Part shown: one piece after another, positions 57,163 through 64,000 of the stretch | Numbering within the stretch: position 1 is the first letter of the stretch | Layout: every line of letters starts with the position of its first letter | NCBI RefSeq assembly: GCF_006716085.1 | Contig: NZ_VFON01000001.1 | Span: 2,108,001 to 2,172,000 of the forward strand | Direction of reading: 5' to 3' | DNA length: 64,000 bases | Source of the DNA: Leucobacter komagatae | GTDB lineage: Bacteria > Actinomycetota > Actinomycetes > Actinomycetales > Microbacteriaceae | Notes under the pieces: generated by a model | What the model was told of the DNA's origin: nothing | Seen by the model: the letters and a program-made list of their open reading frames with translations, nothing else | Database searches by the model: none | Translations under genes and position numbers: made by a program

Positions 57163-57678
57163 ATGACGACTCGACACGGCACGTTCGCAACCTCCCTCGG
57201 AGACCTGCTGTTCGTTGCCGAGGGTGAAGCAATCACGGGGGTCTATTTCCCAGGGCACCGCTACCCGCCAGACCCCGAGCAGGTCGGCGACGACCTCGGC
57301 GCTGAGCCCGGTGACACCGTACTCGCGGAGGCCGCGCGCCAGCTGCGGGAGTACCTGCGCGGTGAGCGGACGCAATTCGATGTTACTCTCGCACCCGCGG
57401 GCGACGAGTTCTCGCAGCAGGTGTGGGCGCTCTTGCAGGCCATCCCGTTCGGGGCGACAACGACGTACGGCGAGCTCGCGCTGAGGCTCGGGAACCGGGC
57501 GCTCGCGCAACGGGTCGGCCAGGCTGTCGGCCACAACCCTGTGAGCATCATCATCCCCTGTCACCGCGTACTTGGCGCCGACGGCTCACTCACGGGCTTC
57601 GCGGGAGGCCTCGACCGGAAACGGGAGTTGCTGAGACTTGAAGAGCCCGAGCCAGCTGAGGCTGGGCGCCTCTTCTAA
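57163..57678 (+). CDS. ogt: Methylated-DNA-[protein]-cysteine S-methyltransferase
   Basis: 171 residues. The active site IIPCHRVLG (Cys 133), the helix-turn-helix VWALLQAIPFGATTTYGELA and the Asn hinge in GHNPVS are in place. It repairs O6-alkylguanine by a single suicidal transfer. Its TAA stop overlaps the convergent methyltransferase gene's stop. Confidence 0.93.
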   Translation: MTTRHGTFATSLGDLLFVAEGEAITGVYFPGHRYPPDPEQVGDDLGAEPGDTVLAEAARQLREYLRGERTQFDVTLAPAGDEFSQQVWALLQAIPFGATTTYGELALRLGNRALAQRVGQAVGHNPVSIIIPCHRVLGADGSLTGFAGGLDRKRELLRLEEPEPAEAGRLF

Positions 57679-58343
57679 CTCGCCCTCGGTACCTGGGTCG
57701 AGCGGGCCGTCACCCACGAGTACATGGCTACGGCGGCCGCTGCCGACGCGTTGATCGAGCGCGTCGAACCGTACTGCGTGATTTCGACAACGGCTTCCGC
57801 CGCCGCGATTGCCTCTTCCGAGAGCCCCGGGCCCTCCTGCCCAAACAGCATGACGCAGCGCTCGGGCCAGTCGAAGGTCTCCATGGGAACGCAGCCCGGC
57901 ACGTTATCGATCGCGATGATCGGGATACCTTCGCCCTTCGCCCACTCCACGAGCTCCGCGATGTCGGCTCGGTGTTCGACGTGCTGATAGCGGTCGGTCA
58001 CCATGGCACCCCGCTTGTTCCAGCGGCGGCGCCCAACGATCTGTACGGTGTCGGCCGCGAACGCATTTGCGCTCCGCACGATCGACCCGATGTTCATGTC
58101 GTGCTGCCAGTTCTCGATGGCGACATGGAACGGGTGACGCTGCTCGTCGAGGTCTGCGACGATCGCCTCCATGCGCCAGTAGCGGTAGCGGTCAACGACG
58201 TTGCGGCTATCGCCCGTTTCGAGCAGCTCGGGGTCGAAGTGCTCCTCGGTTGGCCACGCCTCGCGACCACCCGGCCACGGCCCAACGCCGGCCGTCGTGC
58301 GCTCGGGATGGGTCTCGGATTCAGGCAGTGGGGTGTCGCTCAC
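57675..58343 (-). CDS. TrmH/SpoU-family RNA 2'-O-methyltransferase
   Basis: 222 residues from a GTG (VSDTPLPESE). SPOUT motifs: NIGSIVRSANAFAADTVQIVG, LFGQEGPGLSEEAI and ITQYGSTRSINASAAAAVAMY. It methylates a ribose 2'-hydroxyl in tRNA or rRNA. The GTG start was chosen because the frame upstream encodes Arg/Ser-rich residues that lie inside the neighbouring gene's end region. Stops overlap with ogt. Confidence 0.88.
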   Translation of the reverse strand: MSDTPLPESETHPERTTAGVGPWPGGREAWPTEEHFDPELLETGDSRNVVDRYRYWRMEAIVADLDEQRHPFHVAIENWQHDMNIGSIVRSANAFAADTVQIVGRRRWNKRGAMVTDRYQHVEHRADIAELVEWAKGEGIPIIAIDNVPGCVPMETFDWPERCVMLFGQEGPGLSEEAIAAAEAVVEITQYGSTRSINASAAAAVAMYSWVTARSTQVPRAS

Positions 58344-58389
58344 CCACCCATTCTCCCAGGCCCGCTCGCGTGCGACCGCACAGCGGCAG

Positions 58390-59559
58390 CTACCGCGCGC
58401 GGAGCGCCTCGCCCATCCGCTGGATCGCCTCGCGCATGAGCGGCCGTGGCATCGCAAAGATGAAGCGCGCGCTCCCAGCACCCGCCGCACCGCAGGCGCG
58501 ACCGTCGGTGAGCCCGACTCCGGCGTTCTCAAGGAAGAACGCCGCGGGATCCTCGATCCCGGTCTCCCGGAAGTCGAGCCAGCCGACATACGTCGCCTCG
58601 GGAACCGTGAGCCGAACGCCCGGAAGCTCCTTCGCCACGAGCTCGATGAGCTCGTCGCGGTTCCCCTCGAGGTAGCTCAGCACCTCGCCGAGCCATTCGT
58701 CACCGTGGTCGTAGGCCGTCGCGCTCGCGACGAGACCGAGCGTTGCCGTGCCGCGGCCCGCCATGTAACCGATCTCGTCCATGACTCGCTGGTCCGCAGC
58801 GTTCGAGACGATGAGCTGAGCGCACTTGAGCCCGGGCAGGTTCCATGCTTTTGATGCGGCCGTGGCGGTGATCGTGTGGCCGGCGGCAACCTCGTTCACC
58901 GTCGCGTACGAGATGAGGGTGTTACCGGGGAACACGAGGGGAGCCCAGATCTCGTCCGAGAATACCCGCCCGCCGTTGCGCTCAACAAGCTCGCTCACGG
59001 CCTCAAGTTCTTCACGCGTGAACACGCGCCCAACGGGGTTGAAGGGGTTGCACAGCACCAGGCAACGGCCACCGTCATCGAACGCCGCCTGCAGCCCCTC
59101 GAGGTCGAGCCGCCAAATGCCATCCTCGTCGCGCATGGGAACCTCGATGACCTCCCGACCATGCGCAGGCGGCACAGAGAGGAACGGCATGTACGACGGG
59201 GTAGGCACGATGATCTTCGAGCCGGGCTCTGAGAAGTGATTGATTGCGACCTCGTACGCGGTAATCACGTCGGGCACGGGGAAGACGTGCTCGGGTGCGG
59301 CTTCCCAGCCGTGGAGCCTGCGCAGACGCGCGGCGGTCGCTTCCTTCAACCGTTCCCTGTACTTCGGCGGCGTGTAACCGAACGCACCCTCCTCGACTGC
59401 GGCGTGCAGCGCCTCCTTAATGACGGGGGCAACACCGAAGTCCATCTCTGCGATAAACGCGCCCATGACGTTCGGGTCGGCCCACTTGGTGCCTCCGAGT
59501 GCGCGCAGGTCGGCGGCCGTTGTTGCATCAATTCGGGCGGCAAAAGATTTGGTGCTCAT
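58390..59559 (-). CDS. MalY/PatB-family C-S lyase (cystathionine beta-lyase-like aminotransferase)
   Basis: 389 residues from MSTKSFAARI. PLP-fold blocks: LGGTKWADPNVMGAFIAEMDF at the start, CNPFNPVGRVFTREEL, SDEIWAPLVFPG and the PLP Lys in TAASKAWNLPGLKC. MalY/PatB enzymes cleave C-S bonds of cystathionine or cysteine conjugates, giving homocysteine or thiols. The gene is divergent from the Cys/Met-rich leader ORF and winged-helix gene, linking the locus to sulfur amino acids. Confidence 0.88.
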   Translation of the reverse strand: MSTKSFAARIDATTAADLRALGGTKWADPNVMGAFIAEMDFGVAPVIKEALHAAVEEGAFGYTPPKYRERLKEATAARLRRLHGWEAAPEHVFPVPDVITAYEVAINHFSEPGSKIIVPTPSYMPFLSVPPAHGREVIEVPMRDEDGIWRLDLEGLQAAFDDGGRCLVLCNPFNPVGRVFTREELEAVSELVERNGGRVFSDEIWAPLVFPGNTLISYATVNEVAAGHTITATAASKAWNLPGLKCAQLIVSNAADQRVMDEIGYMAGRGTATLGLVASATAYDHGDEWLGEVLSYLEGNRDELIELVAKELPGVRLTVPEATYVGWLDFRETGIEDPAAFFLENAGVGLTDGRACGAAGAGSARFIFAMPRPLMREAIQRMGEALRAR

Positions 59560-59724
59560 CGCTGGGCGTCCTTCCACGGGGTTCGGCGTCTCCTAGGTAT
59601 TCTCCCGGATCACGAGCCCGTGGGCATCCGCGCCACCCGCGTTACAAACGCCACACTGCCAGCCTCAACCGACTCCAATCTGGCCCGAACCGGCCCGATC
59701 TGGCACACAATCTCGTCACGCGCC

Positions 59725-59754
59725 TTGACACGGGGCGTAACGCCCGCTTAACTT
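59725..59754 (+). promoter_or_regulatory. Promoter of the leader ORF (consensus -35 and -10)
   Basis: A perfect -35 TTGACA (59725-59730) and -10 TAACTT (59749-59754) are separated by 18 bases. The predicted transcription start, 7 bases past the -10 box, falls on 59761, the A of the leader ATG. The transcript is therefore probably leaderless. The 200-base gap upstream towards the C-S lyase gene shows no other gene. Confidence 0.65.
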
Positions 59755-59760
59755 AGCGTC

Positions 59761-59865
59761 ATGCATACTTTCGTTCGCACCCAGTCCGCCTCCGAGGTGA
59801 ACTTTGGGATGACCGGCATGATGATGTCCGGTCGCGACGGTATGTGCTGCCGAATGTGCAAGTAG
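59761..59865 (+). CDS. Leaderless small ORF, Cys/Met-rich leader peptide
   Basis: 34 residues, starting MHTFVRTQSA and ending GMCCRMCK. Seven Met (1, 17, 20, 21, 22, 28, 32) and three Cys (29, 30, 33) cluster in its C-terminal half. No Shine-Dalgarno precedes the ATG; the predicted transcription start coincides with it. Leaderless poly-Cys ORFs in mycobacteria act as cysteine-responsive attenuators, and this ORF has the same design. Its Cys-Cys-Arg-Met codons are complementary to a downstream segment next to a GC hairpin before the winged-helix gene. The peptide itself probably has no stable function. Confidence 0.65.
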   Translation: MHTFVRTQSASEVNFGMTGMMMSGRDGMCCRMCK

Positions 59866-59987
59866 CCGCCACACACGTTTAGACCGTTTCTGGTAACCCG
59901 GCGCTCTCGGGCCGCGCGATCTTCTGATCGCTAGCTGAGCCCCGCCTGGTACGCCGCACCCATTCGCAGCACGCCCCGCAACGGGGC
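59844..59987 (+). promoter_or_regulatory. Putative attenuator: leader Cys codons pair with downstream segment next to a GC hairpin
   Basis: Bases 59844-59856 (GTGCTGCCGAATG, holding the codons for Cys-Cys-Arg-Met) pair with 59961-59972 (CATTCGCAGCAC) over 12 bp with one bulged C. Directly after this is a perfect GCCCCG-CAA-CGGGGC hairpin (59973-59987). An intermediate GCGATC-TTCT-GATCGC hairpin lies at 59916-59931. A ribosome paused on the Cys codons would prevent the long-range pairing and so change the structure in front of the AAAGGA ribosome binding site (59993-59998). Confidence 0.5.
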
Positions 59988-60008
59988 ACACCAAAGGACT
60001 TCATCATC

Positions 60009-60650
60009 ATGGCTATCACCGCCGCACCCGCACCCCAGACCACCATCGAGAACGAGATTCGCGGCTTCGCGCTCTACGTCGGTTTGTCAGAGGACAAGCT
60101 GAACTCGACAGACCCCTCGATCGGCGCCGTCGTCAGCGAGATCAAGCGACTCGTCGCGCAGCTCGCGCCGAACGCCGAGACCTATGCCGCAGTTGCCCTC
60201 GCCCCTGAGGGAACCGGCGGCCGCGACGTTGACGTCGTGCGCCTCGCGCTCGGCGACCCCGCCGCCGCTCACGCGCACCGCAAGCCCCAGGCAGCCAACC
60301 CCGACCGGGCTGCCAGCGGCGTCGTGCTCGACCTCTCGCGCAAGCGCGTTCTGCTCGACAGCGTGCCCGCGAACCTCACGTTCCGCGAGTTCGAACTGCT
60401 GCAGTTCCTCGTGCTTCGCGAGGGCCGCACTGTGGGGCGCGACGAGATCATCGACACCCTCTGGGCCGACGCAGAGGGCGAGGAGATCCCGAGCGCCCGC
60501 ACCATCGACGTGCACATTCGCCGCCTGCGCGTGAAGCTCGCCCACTACCAAGACATCGTGCGCACCGTGCGCGGCACCGGCTACCGGTTCGACCGCCACG
60601 CCGACGTGTCGATCCTGCCTGCTTCGTCGCCGAGCCCAGATTTCATCTAG
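60009..60650 (+). CDS. Winged-helix transcriptional regulator (OmpR/PhoB-type DNA-binding domain, no receiver)
   Basis: 213 residues. The N-terminal half (1-90) has no recognised receiver domain and no phospho-acceptor Asp pattern. The C-terminal half (about 105-200) is a PhoB-type winged helix: LTFREFELLQFLVLREGRTVGRDEI, RTIDVHIRRLRVKL and TVRGTGYRF. It is downstream of the Cys/Met-rich leader and an attenuator-like structure, and divergent from a C-S lyase gene. It probably controls sulfur amino acid genes (inference). ATG with AAAGGA 10 bases upstream. Confidence 0.82.
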   Translation: MAITAAPAPQTTIENEIRGFALYVGLSEDKLNSTDPSIGAVVSEIKRLVAQLAPNAETYAAVALAPEGTGGRDVDVVRLALGDPAAAHAHRKPQAANPDRAASGVVLDLSRKRVLLDSVPANLTFREFELLQFLVLREGRTVGRDEIIDTLWADAEGEEIPSARTIDVHIRRLRVKLAHYQDIVRTVRGTGYRFDRHADVSILPASSPSPDFI

Positions 60651-60749
60651 GCCCCACAGGACGTTCGCTGTAGTCTCGAAGTACCGCAGGCGGCCACCTC
60701 AGCGTGACCGCGGGCGCGCGTACGCAGCAACACGAAGGAGAAGGCTCCG

Positions 60750-61553
60750 ATGACTACGCTTCCCCCTGAAGACAACGAGAAGGTGCCGGGCACGCCCGCA
60801 GAGGGCGCATCGACCGCACCCGCCGAGGAGTCGGCGCCCGCTGCTACGCCTCAGGCAGACGCCGAGCAGGCCGCGACGCCCCCGAGCTACTCGGCGCCGC
60901 AACAGCCATACACCGGCACGCAACAGCCCGGTTTCACCACGCCTCCCCCTGGTGACGCCCCGCTGCCTCCGGCTGGGCCGCAGCAGCCCGGTGCCCCCAC
61001 GCCGCCTCCCGGTTACGGCGCACCCCAACAGCCGGGCTACGGCGCACCGCAGCAGCCCGCATACGGCCAGCCCGGCCAGCAGGGCTATGTCCAGCCGCAG
61101 GGGCAGCCAGGCCAGCCGGGCTACGGCCAGCCCCAGCAGCCGGGTTACGGCGCGCCACAGCAGCCCGCATACGGCCAGCCAGGCCAGCCCCAGGGCTACT
61201 ACCAGCAGCAGCCGGGGCAGGCCGACCCGCTCCCGAACCTGACGGCAAGCTACTGGCTCTCCGTCTTCTTCCTGTTCATCCCGGCGCTCATCTTCTACCT
61301 CATCGAGAGCCCCCGCGCGACCCCGCAGGTGCGCGCGCTCCACGCGGCGAACCTGAACTTCTCACTGCTGCGCTCTGCCCTGTTCGTGCTCGGGTGGTTC
61401 CTGTCGATCGTTCCGATTCTCGGACCGCTGCTCCTCGGCCTCGCGCACCTCGCCGGATTCATCTTCCACATCATGGCGGCGGCGAAGCTCAATGAGACCT
61501 ACCGCGCAGGTGGCGGGGACCCGTTCCTCTTCAACGCGCCGATGGTAAAGTAA
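60750..61553 (+). CDS. DUF4870 membrane protein with Pro/Gln/Gly-rich N-terminus
   Basis: 267 residues. Residues 1-155 are disordered and repetitive ([23 protein letters not shown] units). Residues about 160-265 form a DUF4870 domain with three membrane segments ([53 protein letters not shown]). Function unknown. AGGAGAAGG precedes the ATG. Followed by a terminator hairpin shared with the convergent TIGR02611 gene. Confidence 0.8.
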   Translation: MTTLPPEDNEKVPGTPAEGASTAPAEESAPAATPQADAEQAATPPSYSAPQQPYTGTQQPGFTTPPPGDAPLPPAGPQQPGAPTPPPGYGAPQQPGYGAPQQPAYGQPGQQGYVQPQGQPGQPGYGQPQQPGYGAPQQPAYGQPGQPQGYYQQQPGQADPLPNLTASYWLSVFFLFIPALIFYLIESPRATPQVRALHAANLNFSLLRSALFVLGWFLSIVPILGPLLLGLAHLAGFIFHIMAAAKLNETYRAGGGDPFLFNAPMVK

Positions 61554-61566
61554 CTCACTCATACAC

Positions 61567-61598
61567 ACGGGCGGTCTGGCACAAGCCAGGCCGCCCGT
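61567..61598. terminator. Bidirectional terminator hairpin
   Basis: A 14-bp stem with one G-T pair (ACGGGCGGTCTGGC, 61567-61580, with 61585-61598) and the loop ACAA, followed by TTTGCG, between two convergent genes. Confidence 0.85.
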
Positions 61599-61617
61599 TT
61601 GCGTGTGGCGGGCCTGG

Positions 61618-61986
61618 TTAGGACTCGGTCATGCGAGGCCCCGACCCGCCGTCACGCGCCGCCGCCCGGCTCGCTCGCCACGCGTTCCAGCGCTCCCAGA
61701 AGCGCGCGAGGGTCCGCCTGAGCCAGCCGAGCATTCTCCTCGCCCAGTGGTACTCAGAGCCGAGCACCGTCAGCCCGAGGAACACGATAAGCCAGCCGGG
61801 CCCGGGGAGCGGCACGAGGATAAGGCCGACGACAACGATGAGCCCGCCAAGCAGCGTGATGAGTACGCGATAGAGCACGTCGAGCCACGGGTACCTGCGG
61901 ATGAATCCGCGCCAGCGCGCCATAAATCGCGCGATGGGCTGCCCCAATCGCTTCGCCCTGTCGGCGTCGTCTTCCGGTCTCGTCAC
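61618..61986 (-). CDS. TIGR02611-family membrane protein
   Basis: About 122 residues. Two membrane segments (VLYRVLITLLGGLIVVVGLILV and GPGWLIVFLGLTVLGSEY) with the signature PLPGPGW between them, and basic flanks. A conserved actinobacterial membrane protein of unknown role. No ATG: a GTG at 61986 or a TTG at 61992 both fit; GTG is listed. Confidence 0.78.
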   Translation of the reverse strand: MTRPEDDADRAKRLGQPIARFMARWRGFIRRYPWLDVLYRVLITLLGGLIVVVGLILVPLPGPGWLIVFLGLTVLGSEYHWARRMLGWLRRTLARFWERWNAWRASRAAARDGGSGPRMTES

Positions 61987-62083
61987 GCCCAAAAGCGTAT
62001 GCGCCCGCGCTTGGAGCCTTCCTGAGTTTCGGGGGTCACTCAGGGTCTCCTCAGGGCCGGTTCAGGGGTGGATTTGGGGGTCG

Positions 62084-62794
62084 CTAGCGGGGCGCGACGA
62101 GCGCGAATGGGTACCGCTCCGAGCGCACGATGTGCATCGCGGCGACATCGGCGTCACTGTCCTCGGAGCCGAGGCCGCGCAGCCGGTCGCCGGTCTCGCG
62201 ATCAGGATCGGTCGACACCACGACCCGCCCGTGCGCGTTGACGAGCGCGGCAGAGTCGATGCCGCGGATGCTCGGGAGCAGGGACTCCTCAATCCCTGCG
62301 ACGAGCACGTCGGCGCACGCGACGCCCCAGAACTCGCCGCCAACGACCACAGGAATCGCTGACGTGAGGGTGATCTCGTTCGAGCAGAGGTAGTCGACGA
62401 AGGGGCCCGCGATGTGGGGTTCACCGGTCTGCTTCGGGACGCGGAACCACTCGAGCCGCGCGAGGTCGATGACCGCTTGACCGGGCCCGAACGTTGAGGA
62501 GGCGAGCAGGTGCCTGTCGGCGCCCTGCCACCAGGCGAGCGGGTTGCCCTCGCCAACGACTGCGGCGCTTCCGCAGAACCCCGCGCCGTACAGCGGGCGG
62601 TCTCCGGTGTCGAGCACGCGGAACGCGCCCTCTCTCGTGAGGTCCGCGAGTGCGGGGCCCGAGAGTGGGAGCTGGGCTGCCCGGAGGTCGGCCTCAAGCT
62701 GCGGTATCCAGGCTTCGAGCGGGGCGAACACGCCGTCGAAGAAGGCGTCGACGACGGCTATGCCGTCGGCCAGCTGATGCGCTTCACTGCTCAT
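62084..62794 (-). CDS. Cytoplasmic cache-domain protein
   Basis: 236 residues from MSSEAHQLAD, with no signal peptide or membrane helix. The core FCGSAAVVGEGNPLAWWQG, ITLTSAIPVVVGGEFWGVACADVL and SAALVNAHGRVVVSTDPDRE pattern is a single Cache (PDC-like) ligand-binding domain. It is co-transcribed with the GntR gene (11-base overlap), beside a polyamine-type ABC operon, and may sense the same substrate inside the cell. Confidence 0.75.
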   Translation of the reverse strand: MSSEAHQLADGIAVVDAFFDGVFAPLEAWIPQLEADLRAAQLPLSGPALADLTREGAFRVLDTGDRPLYGAGFCGSAAVVGEGNPLAWWQGADRHLLASSTFGPGQAVIDLARLEWFRVPKQTGEPHIAGPFVDYLCSNEITLTSAIPVVVGGEFWGVACADVLVAGIEESLLPSIRGIDSAALVNAHGRVVVSTDPDRETGDRLRGLGSEDSDADVAAMHIVRSERYPFALVAPR

Positions 62795-63614
62795 CTCGTT
62801 TCTCCCGTTCGCGTCGTCTGCGTCGCGCCTCAAGTGTGCCACGAAGATCGGAGTCTCGGGAACCCGCGAGCAATTCGTCACGGAAGGCAATGAGCCAGCG
62901 TACCGAACCTCGCACGCTTTCACGCACCGCTGCGCGTGCCGCGGGCACGTCGCCTGCCCGCGTTGCGTCAACCTGGGTCACGATCGCCTCGTGCGTCTGA
63001 CGGCGGGCCACGTCGTCGAGATCCTGCAGCGCGAGCAGCGGCGTGAACTCGGTCTGCAACCGCACGTGCTCGTTCGTGAGCCGCACGGACTGGCTGAGCG
63101 CGGCGAGCTCAAGTTGGGCCTCGGTGATTCGGCGACGCCACTCGGCAACGGGCGCGTCACGCGACTCGCTCAGCACGGCGGCGACGATCTCAAGCTCTTC
63201 GTCGGTTGCACGCAGGCACGCGTACTCGGCGCAGGCGGCAGAGACGACCTCGTAGTGCACCCCGAGGTCGGCGATCGCGACGCGCGACTCCTGCAGCAGC
63301 GTGCGCGCGTTGACCTCCTCGACGGCGGCGAGGCTCGGCCGCACGAAGCTTCCGCCGTTCCGCCCGCGCCGCGTCTCGATGAGGTCGCGGTGCCGAAGCT
63401 CGCTCAGGGCTTCGCGAACCGTAACGACCGCGACGCCGAGCAGGGTCGACAGCTCATTCTCGCTCGGCAGCCGCTCCCCCTCAGTGAACGCCCCGACCGA
63501 GATCGCCTGCACGAGACGCGAGACCACCATGTCGGTGCGCCCCTCCTCGCCAATGGGGGCGAACGCCGCGGTGCGCAGCCGGCTCGGGGTCGCAGCGGGC
63601 ACGTGTGTGGTCAA
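62784..63614 (-). CDS. GntR/FadR-family transcriptional regulator
   Basis: 276 residues. Winged helix (about 30-98; GERLPSENELSTLLGVAVVTVREAL) followed by an FCD-type helical domain (about 110-245). No ATG; a TTG at 63614 has a GGAGG 7 bases upstream and is taken as the start. Divergent from the ABC ATPase gene; likely regulates that transport operon and itself. Confidence 0.85.
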   Translation of the reverse strand: MTTHVPAATPSRLRTAAFAPIGEEGRTDMVVSRLVQAISVGAFTEGERLPSENELSTLLGVAVVTVREALSELRHRDLIETRRGRNGGSFVRPSLAAVEEVNARTLLQESRVAIADLGVHYEVVSAACAEYACLRATDEELEIVAAVLSESRDAPVAEWRRRITEAQLELAALSQSVRLTNEHVRLQTEFTPLLALQDLDDVARRQTHEAIVTQVDATRAGDVPAARAAVRESVRGSVRWLIAFRDELLAGSRDSDLRGTLEARRRRREREKRDEQ

Positions 63615-63700
63615 GGGCGCGCCTCCGTTCAGCGGGCTGGAATGAGCCCTCGCACCTAAGCGTAATCAAAACGTGACGGCGAAGATGGATTTGTGCCTAA

Positions 63701-63726
63701 AACATCTAATCCCCTATGTTAATGTT
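63701..63726. promoter_or_regulatory. Candidate operator in GntR/ABC divergent region
   Basis: AACAT (63701-63705) and ATGTT (63716-63720) form an inverted repeat, with a further AATGTT directly after (63721-63726), in an AT-rich segment between the GntR gene and the ABC ATPase start. A possible GntR site and promoter region. Confidence 0.3.
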
Positions 63727-63769
63727 CTAACCAACCTGATCGACAACGACGTTGAGGAGCAGTGGCACC

Positions 63770-64000
63770 ATGGCCCACACCCCAAGCACCGAGCCCACAA
63801 GCGCAGTTTCCCTGCGCGGCGTGCACAAGCACTTCGGTGATGTCACCGCGGTGAAAGATCTCGACATCGACATCCGCGCCGGCGAGTTCTTCTCGATGCT
63901 CGGCCCCTCGGGCTCAGGCAAGACAACCGTGCTCCGCATGATCGCGGGCTTCGAGGAGCCGACCTCAGGCGAGATCCTCCTCCACGGCGAAGACGTCACC
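63770..64000 (+). CDS. ABC transporter ATP-binding protein, PotA-like (3' end outside window)
   Basis: 77 residues visible: [21 protein letters not shown], Walker [15 protein letters not shown] and [19 protein letters not shown]. This matches the PotA/FbpC/UgpC type, most like spermidine/putrescine importers. GGAG lies upstream of the ATG. First gene of a transport operon that continues past the window, under the divergent GntR regulator. Confidence 0.88.
   Translation, partial: MAHTPSTEPTSAVSLRGVHKHFGDVTAVKDLDIDIRAGEFFSMLGPSGSGKTTVLRMIAGFEEPTSGEILLHGEDVT

Overview
The window is a high-GC, densely coded stretch of bacterial chromosome. Gene content points to an actinobacterium of the Microbacteriaceae, probably Leucobacter-like: class Ib ribonucleotide reductase (nrdHIE and nrdF), a fused PxpBC 5-oxoprolinase, zinc-free paralogues of L28/L33/S14, HU, a TIGR02611 membrane protein, frequent GTG/TTG starts and many 4-base start/stop overlaps. 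This is inferred from gene families; no rRNA is present. No insertion sequence, CRISPR array or prophage block is visible.

Layout. 1-7768: a hydrolase fragment, then a GntR regulator divergent from a 5-oxoproline locus (NRAMP-like transporter, pxpA, pxpBC fusion, biotin carboxylase/BCCP fusion, DUF1445 hydro-lyase). 7890-21916: mostly single genes (lipoprotein, MFS transporters, lipoate ligase-like protein, MetE-like enzyme, quinone oxidoreductase, thiolase, two tandem D,D-carboxypeptidases, FUSC exporter). 21961-28806: a catabolic operon (MHS transporter, RidA, RraA-like aldolase, ThDP enzyme, M20 carbamoylase) divergent from a PucR-type regulator. 28869-32343: zinc-ribbon protein, acyl-CoA ligase, PEP-mutase-family enzyme, small ribbon-helix-helix protein. 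32507-38260: ribonucleotide reductase genes, with a secreted collagen-like protein between nrdE and nrdF. 38596-47523: RlmH, alanine aminotransferase, a LiaF-like/response regulator/kinase set, an ABC exporter and a DHA2 transporter. 47603-48865: HU, rpsN, rpmG, rpmB. 49071-56825: TrhO, an ABC-2 exporter divergent from a two-component system, a DUF2470-heme oxygenase fusion, and a beta-lactamase-fold lipoprotein without its catalytic residues. 56919-64000: tRNA-Gly(CCC), ogt, a SpoU methyltransferase, a MalY-type C-S lyase, a leaderless Cys/Met-rich leader ORF upstream of a winged-helix regulator, a DUF4870 protein, a TIGR02611 protein, a cache-domain protein with a GntR regulator, and the start of a polyamine-type ABC ATPase.

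The strongest candidate for an undescribed system is at 58390-60650. A TTGACA/TAACTT promoter appears to start transcription exactly on the ATG of a 34-codon ORF ending in a Cys-Cys-Arg-Met-Cys-Lys run. The Cys-Cys-Arg-Met codons are complementary (12 bp, one bulge) to a segment next to a GC hairpin just before a winged-helix regulator gene, and a C-S lyase gene is transcribed divergently. This looks like a sulfur-amino-acid-responsive attenuator. Other notable items are paired NrdR-like boxes with the same 32-bp spacing before nrdH and nrdF, the collagen/CBM/tail-collar surface protein, the His-rich heme oxygenase fusion, and the RidA/RraA/ThDP/carbamoylase catabolic cluster.
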